DNA from: Ettlia oleoabundans
Lineage: Eukaryota > Chlorophyta > Chlorophyceae > Chlamydomonadales
Assembly (NCBI GenBank): GCA_019693395.1
Contig: JAAMXP010000345.1
Coordinates: forward strand, 1-56,901
Direction: 5' to 3'
Length of the DNA: 56,901 bases
A program made the translations under genes and the position numbers. Positions within the stretch are counted from its first letter, which is position 1; each line of letters starts with the position of its first letter. Shown here piece by piece: positions 1 to 11,508 of this stretch. The notes beneath the pieces were generated by a model. The model was not told the DNA's origin. It searched no databases and was given only the letters and a program-made list of their open reading frames with translations.

Positions 1-26
1 CTTCCCACCCTAACCCCCCTTGCAGC

Positions 27-140
27 GTGCTGCTGAAGGAGAGCTTTGTGGAGAGCTTCCCACCGCGGGACCGCCCCTTCATGCGCCAGTTTGCCGAGAC
101 GCAGATGTTTGCCGTCTACACGGACGCTGTGCTGGGATGA
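27..140 (+). CDS. 3' terminal exon of a DENN-domain protein (partial)
   Basis: Only the last exon of a gene entering from the left is present. A polypyrimidine stretch ends in tgcag at 21-25 and is followed by an open frame of 37 residues that stops at 138-140. The peptide runs VLLKESFVESFPPRDRPFM, then RQFAETQMFAVYTDAVLG. The pattern F-V-x-S-F-P-x-R-D-R-P-F, followed by a T-Q-M-F-x-x-Y/F block, is typical of the downstream (dDENN) end of DENN-domain proteins, which act as guanine nucleotide exchange factors for Rab GTPases on membranes. That assignment rests on one short motif, so the DENN subfamily cannot be named. A TGTAA motif at 435-439, about 295 bases past the stop, is a plausible green-algal polyadenylation signal. 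The upstream exons lie outside the window. Confidence 0.6.
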   Translation: MLLKESFVESFPPRDRPFMRQFAETQMFAVYTDAVLG

Positions 141-166
141 GCTGGCTGTACCACACCATGGTAGAC

Positions 167-220
167 GGTACCTTATGATGCGTACAGGTATCAGCAGGAC
201 GGTACCACGTGATGCATACC
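167..220. repeat. Imperfect two-copy direct repeat of about 22 bp
   Basis: The unit gacggtaccttatgatgcgt (from 167) recurs as gacggtaccacgtgatgcat about 32 bases later. It lies in the 3' UTR region of the DENN gene. No function is suggested. Confidence 0.45.
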
Positions 221-434
221 TATGTCATGGAGCACCCTTTGTTGCCCACACCATGGCAGCATAATCAGCTCTGAGGTCCGTGACGTCTCCCAGCAACGAC
301 GCCTGTTTGGTATATTCGCGTAGACGCAGCTCCTACCTTCACATATGCCCCTCTCAAAGGCATTGCTCAAAGCTGCAGCTGATCTGTGACAGCTCGTGGG
401 CAGGATTTAGCATCACAGCAGGCGGCGCGCGCTA

Positions 435-439
435 TGTAA
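435..439 (+). promoter_or_regulatory. TGTAA putative polyadenylation signal of the DENN gene
   Basis: TGTAA is the usual chlorophyte poly(A) signal. This copy lies about 295 bases past the stop at 140 and is the first on this strand after it that I noticed. The pentamer is short, so chance occurrence is possible. Confidence 0.35.
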
Positions 440-1021
440 ATTGCTGCTGCCCTCTTGTGCGTCGCCCACCCCACCACCGTCCCAGGGCCTTGCCTTACCC
501 ATCCCGTCCCCGCGTGCCCTCACCTTCCACCCACCCACCCAAACACCACCATCGCACACACGCCACCCCACCACAGCTCTACTGCATGCATCCTTTGTGG
601 TCCTTGACTTGCTGCACCACTCATTTAAACAGGAAGCATACGCTCGTGCGTGGAATGCAAAACCACCTTGTACTACACTATACCCTTGTGTTGCACGCTA
701 CACGTTGAATGGATCATGCATCCAGGGCACACCTGCCTCTTAGGTGATGTGTCTCAGGGACTGCGCCCTTCACAATAAGGTGACATCTTCTGTTGCTTGA
801 GGCTTGATGGTCATAGCTTAAACTGACGGCGGCAAAGGGAAAAGAACCCGCAACAACTGTGCAGCAGAATGGTCACGATCGGCAGCAACCGCTGCCGCAA
901 CAAACCGGCAAAGTGCATGTGGCATATTGCACTGCGTAAATATAATGATGCACATAAAAACTTTCCTTATCCTTCTTTTTCAAGGAAAAAAAAAACTCCA
1001 TGTGGTATTGCAATGGTGAGG

Positions 1022-1562
1022 TCACCAGGAGGTGTGGTAGTACCGCCCGCTTACAACGCTGACACGGCGGGCCGTCAGCTCACGCAGGGGCGCATCGATG
1101 GTGAACATCTCACACAGATACCCAGCAGCAGAGGTCTCGTAGTAGCTGAACTTCCTGCAGCAGCAAGGCAAGTCAACAGTGCAGGCTGAAAGAACTTCAA
1201 GGTAGCGCACGGGCCCAACAGATAACTCAAAAGGGGAGGTCAGGTGCTGAGTGATCAAAAGTCGCAGAGCGTGTGGATATACACCCCGCACATATGTCCT
1301 GAAAATGCTCCGACAGCGTGCGTCCTGCAGGCGAAGGCATTCCTAGCCAAATGCAAGGCGCACCCGCTTATGTATGCTTGCGATGGCGCTCCAGCGCAAA
1401 CTGAGTGCAAAGGCTACCTGAAACGCGAATTTTGGGGGAAACATGCCCCGGCAGGCTCCCAGCAGGCGCCGCAGGGGCGCAATTTGCTGACAGGCCGGGG
1501 CGGTTCTTGTCCCCAGTTTGAAAAGCGAGCCTCTGCAGCGTCAAAATAGCCCGCGCAGACAT
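1022..1562 (-). CDS. Small unrecognised protein with a probable organelle transit peptide
   Basis: I propose three exons on the minus strand: 1562-1418, 1324-1285 and 1154-1022. The phases fit (145, 40 and 133 nt), giving 105 residues and a stop at 1022-1024. Exon 1 begins MSARAILTLQRLAFQTGD and is rich in Arg, Ala and Ser with almost no acidic residues, as in a chloroplast or mitochondrial targeting peptide. It ends at a CAG|GTAGCC donor. The last exon is well formed, with KFSYYETSAAGYLCEMFT near its start and SGRYYHTSW at the C-terminus. I do not recognise the family; a distant likeness to PsbP-type ends is too weak to use. The middle exon is the least certain part, because an alternative frame through 1160-1320 (SPFELSVGPVRYLEVL) is also open. 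The ATG uses the same CATG as the divergent neighbour. Confidence 0.4.
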
Positions 1563-4500
1563 GGCAACGGTGCGACGACGACCCGCTCCCGTTTCAACTT
1601 CAGGCCCGGCTAAGGCCGCCCACAAGCCAGCGGCAAAGCCGCCGCTGGGCGATGCCAGCAACCGGCACAACAGCGCCGCCGCGCCAGCCAGAAAGGGGCC
1701 GCGCGGTGGTGCTGCCCGGGCGACGGCACAGGGACCGACAGCCAGCACTTCCGTGGAGGCGAGTTGCACAGCTAACGCGCCCCATGCTGTTGAAAGCCTG
1801 CTTGTGTTACTCACACACATCCGACACAATCCTACACCAATTCTAGTGTGTGAATGGGCTGCAGGCAACCATCACAGAGCATCTTCCCGGACTTGAGGAG
1901 GACAGCCTCCAGCTAGCGGCCAGCAGCAGCGGCCAGAAGCTGCCGCTGACTGACGACATTGACTCGATCAGCTTCTTTGGCAACGTGTTTGCACGAGGAG
2001 GAGATGTGGAAGGAGCCCTGAGGTGCGGTGGGTGCACAGGTGGTGCTTAGCGAAGCGCTTTGACCGCCGGTCAAAGCGCAAACCTAACACGGCACAGCTG
2101 TTGCCATCCACCGGCCCGGCCCGCATGCCAGTTCTTAGACCCCCACGGAGCTGTCCACACCTCGTACCTGCTGCTCTGTTGTTGAATCAAAGAGATTGTC
2201 AACACCTTGCAGGGTTGTGAGCGTCACACGCAGTGTAGGTGCGCGACGCCGCAGCGATCTACGACTGGTAGCACAGCCAGATGCGGCGGAAGGTCGCAGC
2301 ATAAGCCGGCTGCCTCTGCCTCAACGGCCTGCCCTTAAGGCCCGCACCGTGCCCCTGCGGCAGGAGAAGGCGCAGCGCTCTGCAGACGCACTTTACCTCA
2401 GCAGCAACAGTAGCAACGAGGCTGGCAGCCCGCGCAGTGCTGGCGCGCATAGTAGCAATGGCGCCGAGCGGGTTTGGGCAGCGGCGGAAACAGGACTGTT
2501 GGAGCCAAGCCCGGTTAGCTCACCTGGACTATCGCGAGCACCAAGCCAAGGCAGCAACGAGCCAGAGACTTTCCTCACCGCTTCATATAGTGCCGAAGAG
2601 GCAGCACCCACCTGGCATGCACCGGCGTCGCTGCCGCTGCCAGCATCGCTGCCTCTGCCAGTGCCGCAGCAGCTTCCGCTGCCAGTGCCTTTAACACTGC
2701 CTGTGCAGCCAGGCCCCGTGCCTGTACATGGGGAGCAGCAGGTAGCTGCAGCTGACTGGGGGGAGCACGCACCGGCACACCAAGTTTCAAACGCACCAGC
2801 CGGCAGCAGCTGGGTGGACAACTGGTCGCCCCACAGGCACGCAGCAGCCACCTTGGTGACGCAGGCAGGGGCTGCGCCGCCTGCCGGCCTCGAGCAGCCG
2901 CAGCAGGAGCAGGGCTACATCGCGGAGACGGTGGGTGGTGGCTGTGTTGTGGGTGCTGCTGCTGCTGTGTTGAATGCCGCCGCCGATGCATAATGGCTTT
3001 CCCACTATCTGTACCTCTATACTCTCCCTCTACCTTGCCGTTCCCTGTTGTGATGCCAGCTATCTGCGAGGAAGCTTGCACTTCAGGATCAACTTGTTTT
3101 GCTGTTGCTGCAAACAAGTTCACTGTGTTTTGTGCAGGCCCCTCACCCAGGCCCCTTGATGCGCGTGCACAGCCAGTCGGCGACGCCGCTGTGGCGCAGC
3201 ATGTGGCTTCAGGTAGGATTATGCTCCATCATTCTATGGCTTGCTTGCTTTTGGGCAGCCTGCATGTGCAGCTGCAAAGAATTCAAGGCGCCTTACATAT
3301 TACCATCAGTTGCTTATTATTTTGGAGCTGCTGACCAGCATTCACCCACCTTGCCATCCCCACTCCACCTGCCCACCAAGCCAGCCATCTGCTGCCCACA
3401 ACCGATATTACCTAGCCAACCCCAGCCTGCCCCTCAGCTTAACAACCCTCCATAAGCTTATCGACCCTGCATCCCCTGCTGCATAACGGCTGCAGGGTCT
3501 CCAGTACCACAACGCCGCTCGAAGCGGGAGCCCCATCCGTGCGGGCAGCCCCTTCCAGTTCATCCCGCTTGACCCCAACGACAGCTTGCTCACGGTGGGT
3601 CTGTACACTGACCATCTCTGGGAGTTTACACGGTTGTTGATGTGCAACGTTTATTTGAATGTTACACGGTCTGCGCCAGCACGCATGTTGGGGGCAAGGT
3701 GCCCACTGCCGTACAATCATAAGGGCGTGAGGTGTCTTGACTGAGAGGGTTGCTGGTTGGGTGCCTGGCTGCCTGTCATGGGCTCCTGTGTTAGTCTGTT
3801 AGGGTTCTATCCTTGTTTAATACCACACTCCCGTCACCATCGTGCAACTGTTTAATCCCTGCCTCCGGACAGTCATCATGAGTTTCCTGTTGCGTGCAAT
3901 ATACAAACCACAAACAGCCTCCTGCCGACCCTGCTCAACCATCCCACAACTCCTAACCTGCCACCCTGCAGGTTCTGATGTTCCACACAGCGGTGATGCC
4001 CGAGCACGTGATTGCGGGGGCGGCGAGATTCCAGGACATCCTGCTGGGCAGCCGCGAAATGCACTCTGCGGCAGTGGCGAGCGGCGTGCTCAGCTACGGG
4101 GTGTGGGGCGTGGCGGGACCTGATGGCTCATACACGGTGCGCTGCTGCTGCCGGCATGGGGAGCGGTTTCATGTGTGTGAAGGGGAGCATGCTGGCGGCG
4201 GCCTCCAGGAAGGGTTGCAAGAAAGGTCATGGGCAGGAGAGGAGCAGCTGGTGGGTATGGCGCGTGTGCTGTCCAGCTGATTCTGACGCTCGGCTGGGAC
4301 AGCCTGGCGTAAGGCTGCGCTGGAAGCTCAGTGCAGTAAAAAGTACCTGTCCACAAGGAGGGTGCACAAGCTAGCGCTATCGAGACGATACAACTGCTCG
4401 TGGTGCTTGTTCCGGGGCTGATTGGAGTGCCCCATGGCACCCAACTGACACATTTTGCCCGCCTATCGTTGAGGGAAATTGAGTTTTCTGTGTGCCCTTT

Positions 4501-5349
4501 GTGCCTTCCACTTGATGCAGCTGGTGGCCGAGGGCAAGCAGATTGCGCTGCCCATCAACTTCCGCCATGCGCCGCCGCACACCGTGGCTCTCTTTCTTGC
4601 CTGCGTGTGAGTGGCCCCCCACATACTGCTGCTCGTATCTTGAGTCTGTGGAATTTGCTAGCTGTGTTGAACCAGCTTGCATGGCACGCTGTGTGGTATG
4701 TTGGTGGTGCTGCCCGCTGTGCATGCTTTGGATGACTGCGCTGGGAAGGCCCCTGCCAGTTCACGTTACCTTACATTAACACATGAGGCTACTTTGGATG
4801 TACATGGCGTGCAGGTGGCACGAGGCCAACCGAGCAGAGACGGCCCAGCACCTCTCCTACACCTTCACAGCCACAGGGGAGCGCTTGGCAGGTATGTGTG
4901 GGGCTGTAGCTGCATGGCTGTTCCATGCCACGGCTGGTTCGCTGCTTCTAAGCAACGACCAAAGCCAGCTGTCGCCGAAAAGCTTCATACCTTGTGTCAG
5001 TCGAGTCGTATTCCAATCAGCTGCTTTTCCTCTTTAGCTGCTGCTGTTTGCCCTGCCCAGTCGATCAGGCACACAGGCAGACAAATGCAACCACACAGCA
5101 CGACAGCTTAGCTTGCACAACACGTGCACCTGACCAACTGCACCGATTCTTCAGCCCCAGGCTGCAGCGAGTTGCTTATATCACACCAATACAGGCCATC
5201 ATTTCTTGCTGGCACCTGCTGCAGAGGGTTGCCTCAAGTACTCCCCTGCCGAACTGCTGGAGTGGGTGGGGCGGGCCCTGGGCTGTGAGCTGGCAGCACA
5301 CGAGTCTGTGGCGGCTCTGGCCCACATCGCCCAGTTTGGCGCCGAGTGA
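1561..5349 (+). CDS. Unrecognised 581-residue protein, 9 exons
   Basis: Proposed exons are 1561-1803, 1865-2022, 2213-2930, 3138-3212, 3496-3594, 3972-4136, 4521-4606, 4815-4891 and 5225-5349. From exon 2 on, splice sites and phases agree and the frame closes exactly. Residues 1 to about 380 are low complexity: basic and Ala/Pro-rich, then Ser-rich, with a Leu-Pro repeat (LPLPASLPLPV) encoded around 2620-2710. The C-terminal 200 residues look folded, with blocks such as AGSPFQFIPLDPNDSLLT, LMFHTAVMPEHVIAGAARFQ, IALPINFRHAPPHTVALFLA and CLKYSPAELLEWVGRALG. I do not recognise the domain. The end of exon 1 is uncertain, since its intron would be only 61 nt. A consensus donor (gtgagt at 5346) overlaps the stop, so the gene could instead continue; an open stretch at 5766-5878 (LFLDGTEIFTGAVPEQ) is the only candidate extra exon, but its phase does not fit. 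Confidence 0.5.
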
Positions 5350-6362
5350 GTTGGAGAGCAGCACCCACTTGGAGACCTGGCGCTCATCCAAATGCCCTTA
5401 TGCCACTTGGGTGGCTTGGGTCTACCCACTAATGGAGCAGGCGCTCAATCAGACGCTTATGATGGCGCCATTGACTTGGGGGAACTCGGAGTGACTGCTT
5501 GGGGGCAGGCGCTCAGTCAACTGGCCGTCAGCACTGGGCGTGACACGCATAGGGCACTCCTTCTGAGCGGCATGACAGACGGAGTGGCAGGCACTCATTG
5601 AGTCGCCGACCGTGAGCATCACAATGAGGCTGCACATCCGCCAACCTGCTGCTGGCGTGCAGCCAGGTTGCTGTTGCAGGTGTGCAACGGCGGTGAGGGG
5701 CTGCCAGGGATAAGGCATGCGGCCCCGTCCAGCCGGACCGATCTCATGTGGTTTGCCACGACGCATGGACCACCGCCACTTCTTCCACCCCCAGCTGTTT
5801 TTGGACGGGACTGAAATTTTCACCGGGGCAGTTCCAGAGCAGCGCATTTCACTCACTTACCCACCCACTGATCCCTGATCTTTCAACCCTTGAAACCCGA
5901 AAATTGATTCCCATCTCCCCTTGGTTCTTCTGCAACCTGTCCCCTGTCTTGATACCTAAATCCCTGTCTTGGCCTGCCAACATGCCCGCACGTGTCCTGC
6001 TCTGCTCTCTGTCTTCGTTTGTTGCGTTCCATTTAAGCCTGCCTTCGGCTTTATATATTACAAACAGGCATGGTCCTACAAAAACGCTGGACACTGGTAG
6101 TGTAGTGTAGACAAGAAGCAAGGAGCAAAATAACAACTGTGCTGGCACGGTGCGTGGTTTGGCAGCATGTGTTGGCATTGAGAGGGGCATACATAGGTGC
6201 CCAAAGGTGTTCGACGCGTTGATGCGTATTGAATACTTGTGGAACGAAGACAACGATTTGAGAGCGATTTAAGGTGTCTTGGCTGTTCGTGTCCGCTACG
6301 ACCCCTCTGACGCCTGGCGCCAAGCCGGCCGATGGGGCTTAGCCAGCCTCCTTTCAGCTGGG
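5350..6362. other. Convergent intergenic region
   Basis: This holds the 3' flanks of the unrecognised plus gene and the minus RS-rich gene. The only exon-like piece is 5766-5878 (reads DHRHFFHPQLFLDGTEIF, then stops), which I could not join in phase to any neighbour. A TGTAA motif on the minus strand at 6058-6062 probably serves the RS-rich gene. Confidence 0.45.
6058..6062 (-). promoter_or_regulatory. TGTAA putative polyadenylation signal of the RS-rich gene
   Basis: On the minus strand this reads TGTAA, about 300 bases past the stop of the RRM/RS gene (6363). The distance suits chlorophyte 3' ends. Confidence 0.4.
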
Positions 6363-9300
6363 TCACACAGGTGGCACGGCAAACTTCATCCCGGAGAAGC
6401 GACCGCCGGCTGCCTGGTGGGCCCCATTGCTCGCGGGAGCCCAGCCATCGTCGCCGGCAGGCTCGTCCCCTGGGGGGAGTTGAGCAACAGGCGGGTGGGG
6501 AAAGGCAGGGCGGCGGCCGCGCAGGCACCGAGTTAGCCAGTGCAGGGCAAAGGCGTTGGGTGGCGGAGGCCTAAGCAGTGTGTGGAGCCTGAAGGCAGTC
6601 GCGGCAGCGTGCAGGACAGGCGCAGCAGGCTCAGCACATCGGGCAAGCTACAGCAAGGCAGGCAGACGCTTGCAATGTCTGCTAGTGCCCTGCTTGTAAA
6701 ACAAACAGGCAAGCCCTAGCATGCTGCTTCACCCATCCGGAGCACAGACTCACCTTCCATCGCAGCCTCCTGCATCACCGCCTGCAGCGCCATGTCGGAC
6801 CCGTGCGCCACCATCGGCTGCTGCTGAGCCTGCTGCTGCTGCGGGTGCTGGCTCTGGTTCTGGTTCTGGTGGCCCGCCTTCTCCGCCTCAGCAGCGGCGA
6901 CCCGCTCCCTCTCCTGAATATCCGCCGCCAGCTGCTCCCAGGCGTCGTCGTCCTCGTGGTAGCCCCCGCCGTTGGCTGTCTGGGCGCTGCAGCAAGGGAC
7001 GGATGGCAGGTGGGGGGTGGGGTGGGGGGTTGGAGTGCGTGTGCACGCGCGTGTGTGTGGGGTGGGGTGGTGGTGGTGGTGGTGGTGGTGGTGGGGGGGG
7101 CACGCGCGATAGCTAAGCCCCCAATAAAAGCAGGAGCTCAACGAGCGCAGTGCACAGAGTAAAGGGTATACAGGTTTTAGCAGACGAGGGGCTTTGCAGA
7201 CGCGCCACAATGGCAGGAACCACAGGCAGGAAAGCGACCCAAAGCACAACACCAGCCCAGCAAGAGCACAGCGCAGCGTGAAATTGCGCAGAGCCCCCGG
7301 AGCGTACCCAGCACAGAACGGAAAAGCAAGCAACACAGCACAGCACAGCGCAGCACAGAATGGCACAGCGCGCACTTGAGGCGCTCCGCCTCTGCGACGA
7401 TGTCTGCGCGCAGGTTGGCCAGCCGCTCCTCCTGCCGCTTAACCTCGGCCTCGGCGGCCGCCACGGCCTTGCGACTGCTGGCCAGCTTGCCAGCACCCTC
7501 CAAAAGAGCTGCAGCAGGCAATACAGGGGGGTGGGGCGGGTGGTGGATAAAGTGGGTGGGGTGGGGGGTAGCACACGCATAAGGCAGCAGGCGGGGCAAC
7601 AGGCGGCGCAGCATAGGACAAATCCGGAACAGCAAAGAGCTGTTGATTCCCAGGATCGCACACACAAACACACAACATACTGTTGACCAGCACACTCTCT
7701 GCAGCCACAGCAGCTCACCCGCCACCCACTGCTTGTATTGCTGCAGCTGCGGCTCAGCAATGTCCAGCTGGCGCCTCGCCTCCTCCAGCTCCTGCTCCCG
7801 CTGCTCAAGCTGGCTGTCCTTGGAGGCCAGGCGATCTGCGAGGGGTGGGTAGGTGGGTGGTGGTGGTGGGGGTTAGCAGTACAGGTGCGGTACGGGTAAG
7901 CAGTACAGGTGAGCAGCATAGGTGAGCAATAGAGGCTAGCAGTGCAGCCAAGCCGGACAGGCCAGCAGGTAAGCAGTGCAGCAGCACATACGTAAGCCAA
8001 CCAGGAGCAGGTGCAGTGCGGGTTGCGTGAGCGAGCGGTACATAACTAGATGACTTGAAACAGCCCGAAAGCAAATGCAGCCCACACGAGTGCACTACAA
8101 GGCGCCGAAAAATGGGTGCAGCAAAACTGGCGACTAGGGCGGGGCATGACAAGCTTGCAATAAGAGAGTGAACTGCAAGTTTGCAAGAAAAGGCGGCACC
8201 ACAAGCCGGCAAGAGCCGGCTTTGTATTTCCGACAGCTGTTTGGCGGCGGTTGTTGGTGATTGCACTCACCCTCCAGGCTCCTCACTCGGCTGCCCAGCT
8301 CCTGCTCCTGCTTTCTCAGACGCAGCAGTTCTTTCTTAACCGCCTCTGCAGATGGCGGTGGCTTGACGCCTGGTACCGCTGTCCGTACCGCTCCTCCAGT
8401 GGGCTGTACAGTCGCCATGCCCAGCCCTGGGGGGGTCTTGTCCGAGCCTGGCGCAGACGGCGGCGCGGCGGGCGGGTTGGCGGGTGGGGGGGGGCTGGCG
8501 GGCTCCGCCACCGCGCCGGTGGCGGCGGCAGCGGCGGTGGCAACAGCAGGCACAGGGGGCAGAGCTGGGCCAGCCGCCCCCTCGTCTGTGTGTGCTGGGG
8601 AGCGGTCCCGCTCCTGGCGCCCCCTGCTGGGAGAAGCACTCTTGCTCTTGCTGCGGCTCCGGCTCCTGCTGCTCTGGCTGGGGCTGCGGCTGCGGCCGCT
8701 GCTGTCCCTGCTGCGAGACCTTCACGCCGCGCACAGCACACACAACATGCTCAGTACTTGGCGCCCAACAACATTCAGCACCTCCTCAAGCCAAGCCTAG
8801 CCTCGTGCTTTGTCCACCCACTTGATGGCTATGACAAACCATGGGATGCACCCTGCACTCCCTTTGCACCACACGCGCCAGACCATGCCACCATTTGGTT
8901 CCCAGCTCAACCACCCAAATCAACTCCGCAAATGCAGCTGGAATGCCCACAGGCAACTGCTGGCAACTAAAAACAACAGCTCACCTCAACTAACAACCTA
9001 ACTTGATCATCCTGTCAACCCACCTTGGCCACGCCTAACCACACACCTCTACCTCCAACACACCTGAATGTTTAAGATATCAACCCAACTTAACCACCCT
9101 GTCAAATCACCTGGATTGCGAGCCGTGGCGGCGGCGCTTGTCGGCCGGTGCATCATCGTCGTAGTACCTGTCCCGCTCGTCCCGCTCGTGCTTCCTGCTC
9201 GTACAACCACGGCGGTACAACCCATGATGCAGACCATAGCAGTGAGCAACTTTGTGATCCTTAATGGATAGATTGCATGGTACAGGCGGTACAACCCCAG

Positions 9301-11508
9301 AAGTACAAAGTCGAGAAGGGTTAATGAGCAATGAAGAGAGGGAAGGAAAGGGGCGGGATGCAGGTGGGAGGCAATGTTGCCTTGAACAGAGGCACAGCGG
9401 CAACATCCACCAATTGTAGCTGCACAGATACGTGATCCTTCCCGACAAGAGACTCGCCATCCCACCCCACGCTACCCGTCCCATTCACCTCAGCCCACCC
9501 ACCTGCTGGGGCTCCTGCTGCGTGAGCGGGAGCGGGAGCGGCTGCGGGGCGAGTACCGCCCGGGGGAGAAGCGGTCGTATGTGACCCTGCGGTCAAAGCC
9601 GCGTCCCCGGAAGTCGCCACGACCGCCGTAGAAGCCGCCCCTGCACGCCACAACCCCACACCAGAGACACGCGAGCGTGCCAGCGCCGTGGTGACAGCGT
9701 GAGGACGGTGGGGGCTGGACGCCTGATGTGGAGTAATGCGTGAATTGGTGGTGAAGGAAAATGGCGCCATGGAACAATTTGGGCAAGCGTCAGGCGCTGA
9801 AGCAGTGAATTATACTTGTACATCAGATGCCAATCAAATGCCAACCAAAATGAATAAACTTCTGAGAAATGGTAGGTAGCGGTAGGCAGAAAACTTTGCT
9901 GCAAGAGCCATGTGAAGCTGTTTCTGCCGTGGAAGGGTCGCGGTTCCTGCCGTAGCAGCCCAGTGCGATGCATGAATTCCCACTCCACTGTTTCGAGGAG
10001 CTAGAAGTACAGGGCTGCCAACATGCTCGCCGTTGTATGGAAAGACCCCGCACAGAACCAGGGTTCAAGAGTGAATTCAGAAGCAAGGAGGATGTGAATC
10101 CGTCATGCTGAAAGCCACATTATGGGCAATATATATTGTCGCGCTTGCCAACCATGGCGCCCTGAGTAATGTGCAGGAAGACTGGTAAATAGAGTAGGGG
10201 CCTTGCTTAAGCTCAGCCAATATCTATAATGGTTAACGGAGGGATGGAAGGGGTTTGGCAGCCTGCTGTTAAAGAAGCACACCTGCAAGTAGGATAGGCA
10301 GTAAGTGCACGCAACCTGCCGGTGCCAACCGAACATGCAAGCCCCCACGATACCCCACCAGGATTGGCACGCCCTCTCCTTTCTCAGAAGAAAGGGGTTC
10401 AAGCACTTCTACCACCAGCTCTAGCACAACATTCATGCAAACTGCGGTTTCCGGGTCGAGCAACTGGCAGCCCGCCCTGACACTTCGTCCCAATTCACCA
10501 CTCAAGCACCATTTGCAACAAATCGGCGCATGGAACAAGGAAGTCTCACCTTCCGCGGCCGCGGCCCCCAAAGGGTGCGCCAAAGGCGGCGGGTCCATGA
10601 GCCACGTTGACCTTGATGGCGGCTCCGTCCAAGTCGCGGCCGCCGGCATCATTCAGGGCGTCACGAGCGTCGCGCTCATCCTCAAAACTCACAAACCCAA
10701 AGCCCTTGGAGCGACCAGTTTCCTTGTCGTATATGAGCTGCAGGGCGAGGGAGGGAGGTGGCCGGGGCGGTTGGGAGGGCTGACAAAGTAGCATGAGGCG
10801 ACAGGCAAGCGCACCAGGGCAGAAAGTGAGCTGGGCAAGGTTGATAAGATACAAGTAGTTTGCTAAGAATGACTCCAGGAGCCCGCAGGACGATATTTGG
10901 GAGGCATGGCTGCGTTGTATCACGCTGGAAGGCGGAGGGCCAGGCAGGTTTGACCAGGATGCGGGTCGACCCCAAGGGCAGTCTCTGCTCACCTTTACAG
11001 CCACCACAGGGCCGTATGCCTCGAACCATTTCCTGATGGTCCGCTCGTCTGTGTCTGCAGAAGCTCAAGGGAGTGCAGGAAGGCGAGAAACTCGTTCTCA
11101 TAGTCGCAACAAGCGTGTTACTGAAAAAAAGCGCAGCGCCCGTTAACTGCGAGGCATTCCGCTGCTGGTTGGGGCCATGCAGGACTGGCTGCTCTGCTCA
11201 CCGTAACGCAGCTGTCCAACATAGATGGTTTTGTTTGTATCATAGTTAATCCGTCCGGCGTAGCCACCTGCATAAACAACGGGCTTGGGCCGCTCGAGGC
11301 GGGAGGCGGGGTGCAGGGTGCGTGCAGGGCTAGCAGTGCCGCAGGGCAGCCCTGTGGATCATGCAACGCGCATGTAACGCGTAGCAACGGTTCCGTGGGC
11401 ATCCGAGGGGGACAGAAGGCGAAGGGGTGAGGCCGGATGGCATTTCTTACGAGGAGAGTATGCTTCCCCGTCCTCTCGCTTCCCCAGTGTGACATATCTA
11501 TCGGCCAT
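6363..11508 (-). CDS. RRM-containing, arginine/serine-rich RNA-binding protein
   Basis: Eleven minus-strand exons: 11508-11451, 11267-11202, 11054-10993, 10737-10550, 9640-9503, 9194-9111, 8710-8271, 7835-7719, 7508-7376, 6986-6754 and 6469-6363. They total 1626 nt (541 residues), with matching phases. An RRM spans about residues 32-108: RNP2 is IYVGQL (34-39) and RNP1 is KGFGFVSF (73-80). After it come a Gly/Arg-rich stretch (FGGRGRGR, GGRGDFRGRGF), an RS block (SPRSRSRSRSRSRSPSR) and a second RS block at the start of exon 7 (about 200-225). A Pro/Ala-rich linker leads to a charged coiled coil (about 325-428, including RLRKQEQELGSRVRSLEG), then a Gln-rich segment. This layout fits an SR-like nuclear splicing or mRNA-processing factor; the exact orthologue is unclear. 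The start is the first ATG, followed by MADRYVTLGKRED. Confidence 0.8.
7068..7098 (+). repeat. GGT/TGG microsatellite in an intron
   Basis: About ten GGT units followed by a G run lie between exons 9 and 10 of the RS-rich gene. On the gene strand this is a CCA-rich tract upstream of the exon 10 acceptor. It is a plain microsatellite. Confidence 0.8.
7876..7971 (+). repeat. Degenerate tandem 13-mer (AGCAGTACAGGTG-like)
   Basis: Units such as agcagtacaggtg, agcagcataggtg, agcaatagaggct and agcagtgcag follow one another in the intron between exons 7 and 8 of the RS-rich gene. Read on the gene strand, the units resemble cacctgtactgct. It looks like a decaying minisatellite. Confidence 0.55.

Larger units (their letters stand above)
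141..1021. other. Convergent intergenic region
   Basis: This stretch lies between the stop of the DENN gene (+) and the stop of the small minus-strand gene, so it should hold two 3' UTRs. I see no convincing exon in it: the open frames are short, C/T-rich and lack splice context. It contains a two-copy imperfect direct repeat (gacggtacc..tgatgc at about 167-188 and 199-220) and an A-rich patch at 983-994. Confidence 0.5.

Noticed and set aside
3213..3495. Possible extra exon around 3260-3330 of the unrecognised gene (reads CKEFKAPYILPSVAYYFG)
   Set aside because: Exons 3138-3212 and 3496-3594 join directly in phase, and no donor after this stretch keeps the frame.
8203..8225. Short inverted repeat aagccggc-aaga-gccggctt in an RS-gene intron
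   Set aside because: Eight-base arms only, too short to rank beside the 23-bp and 14-bp cases.
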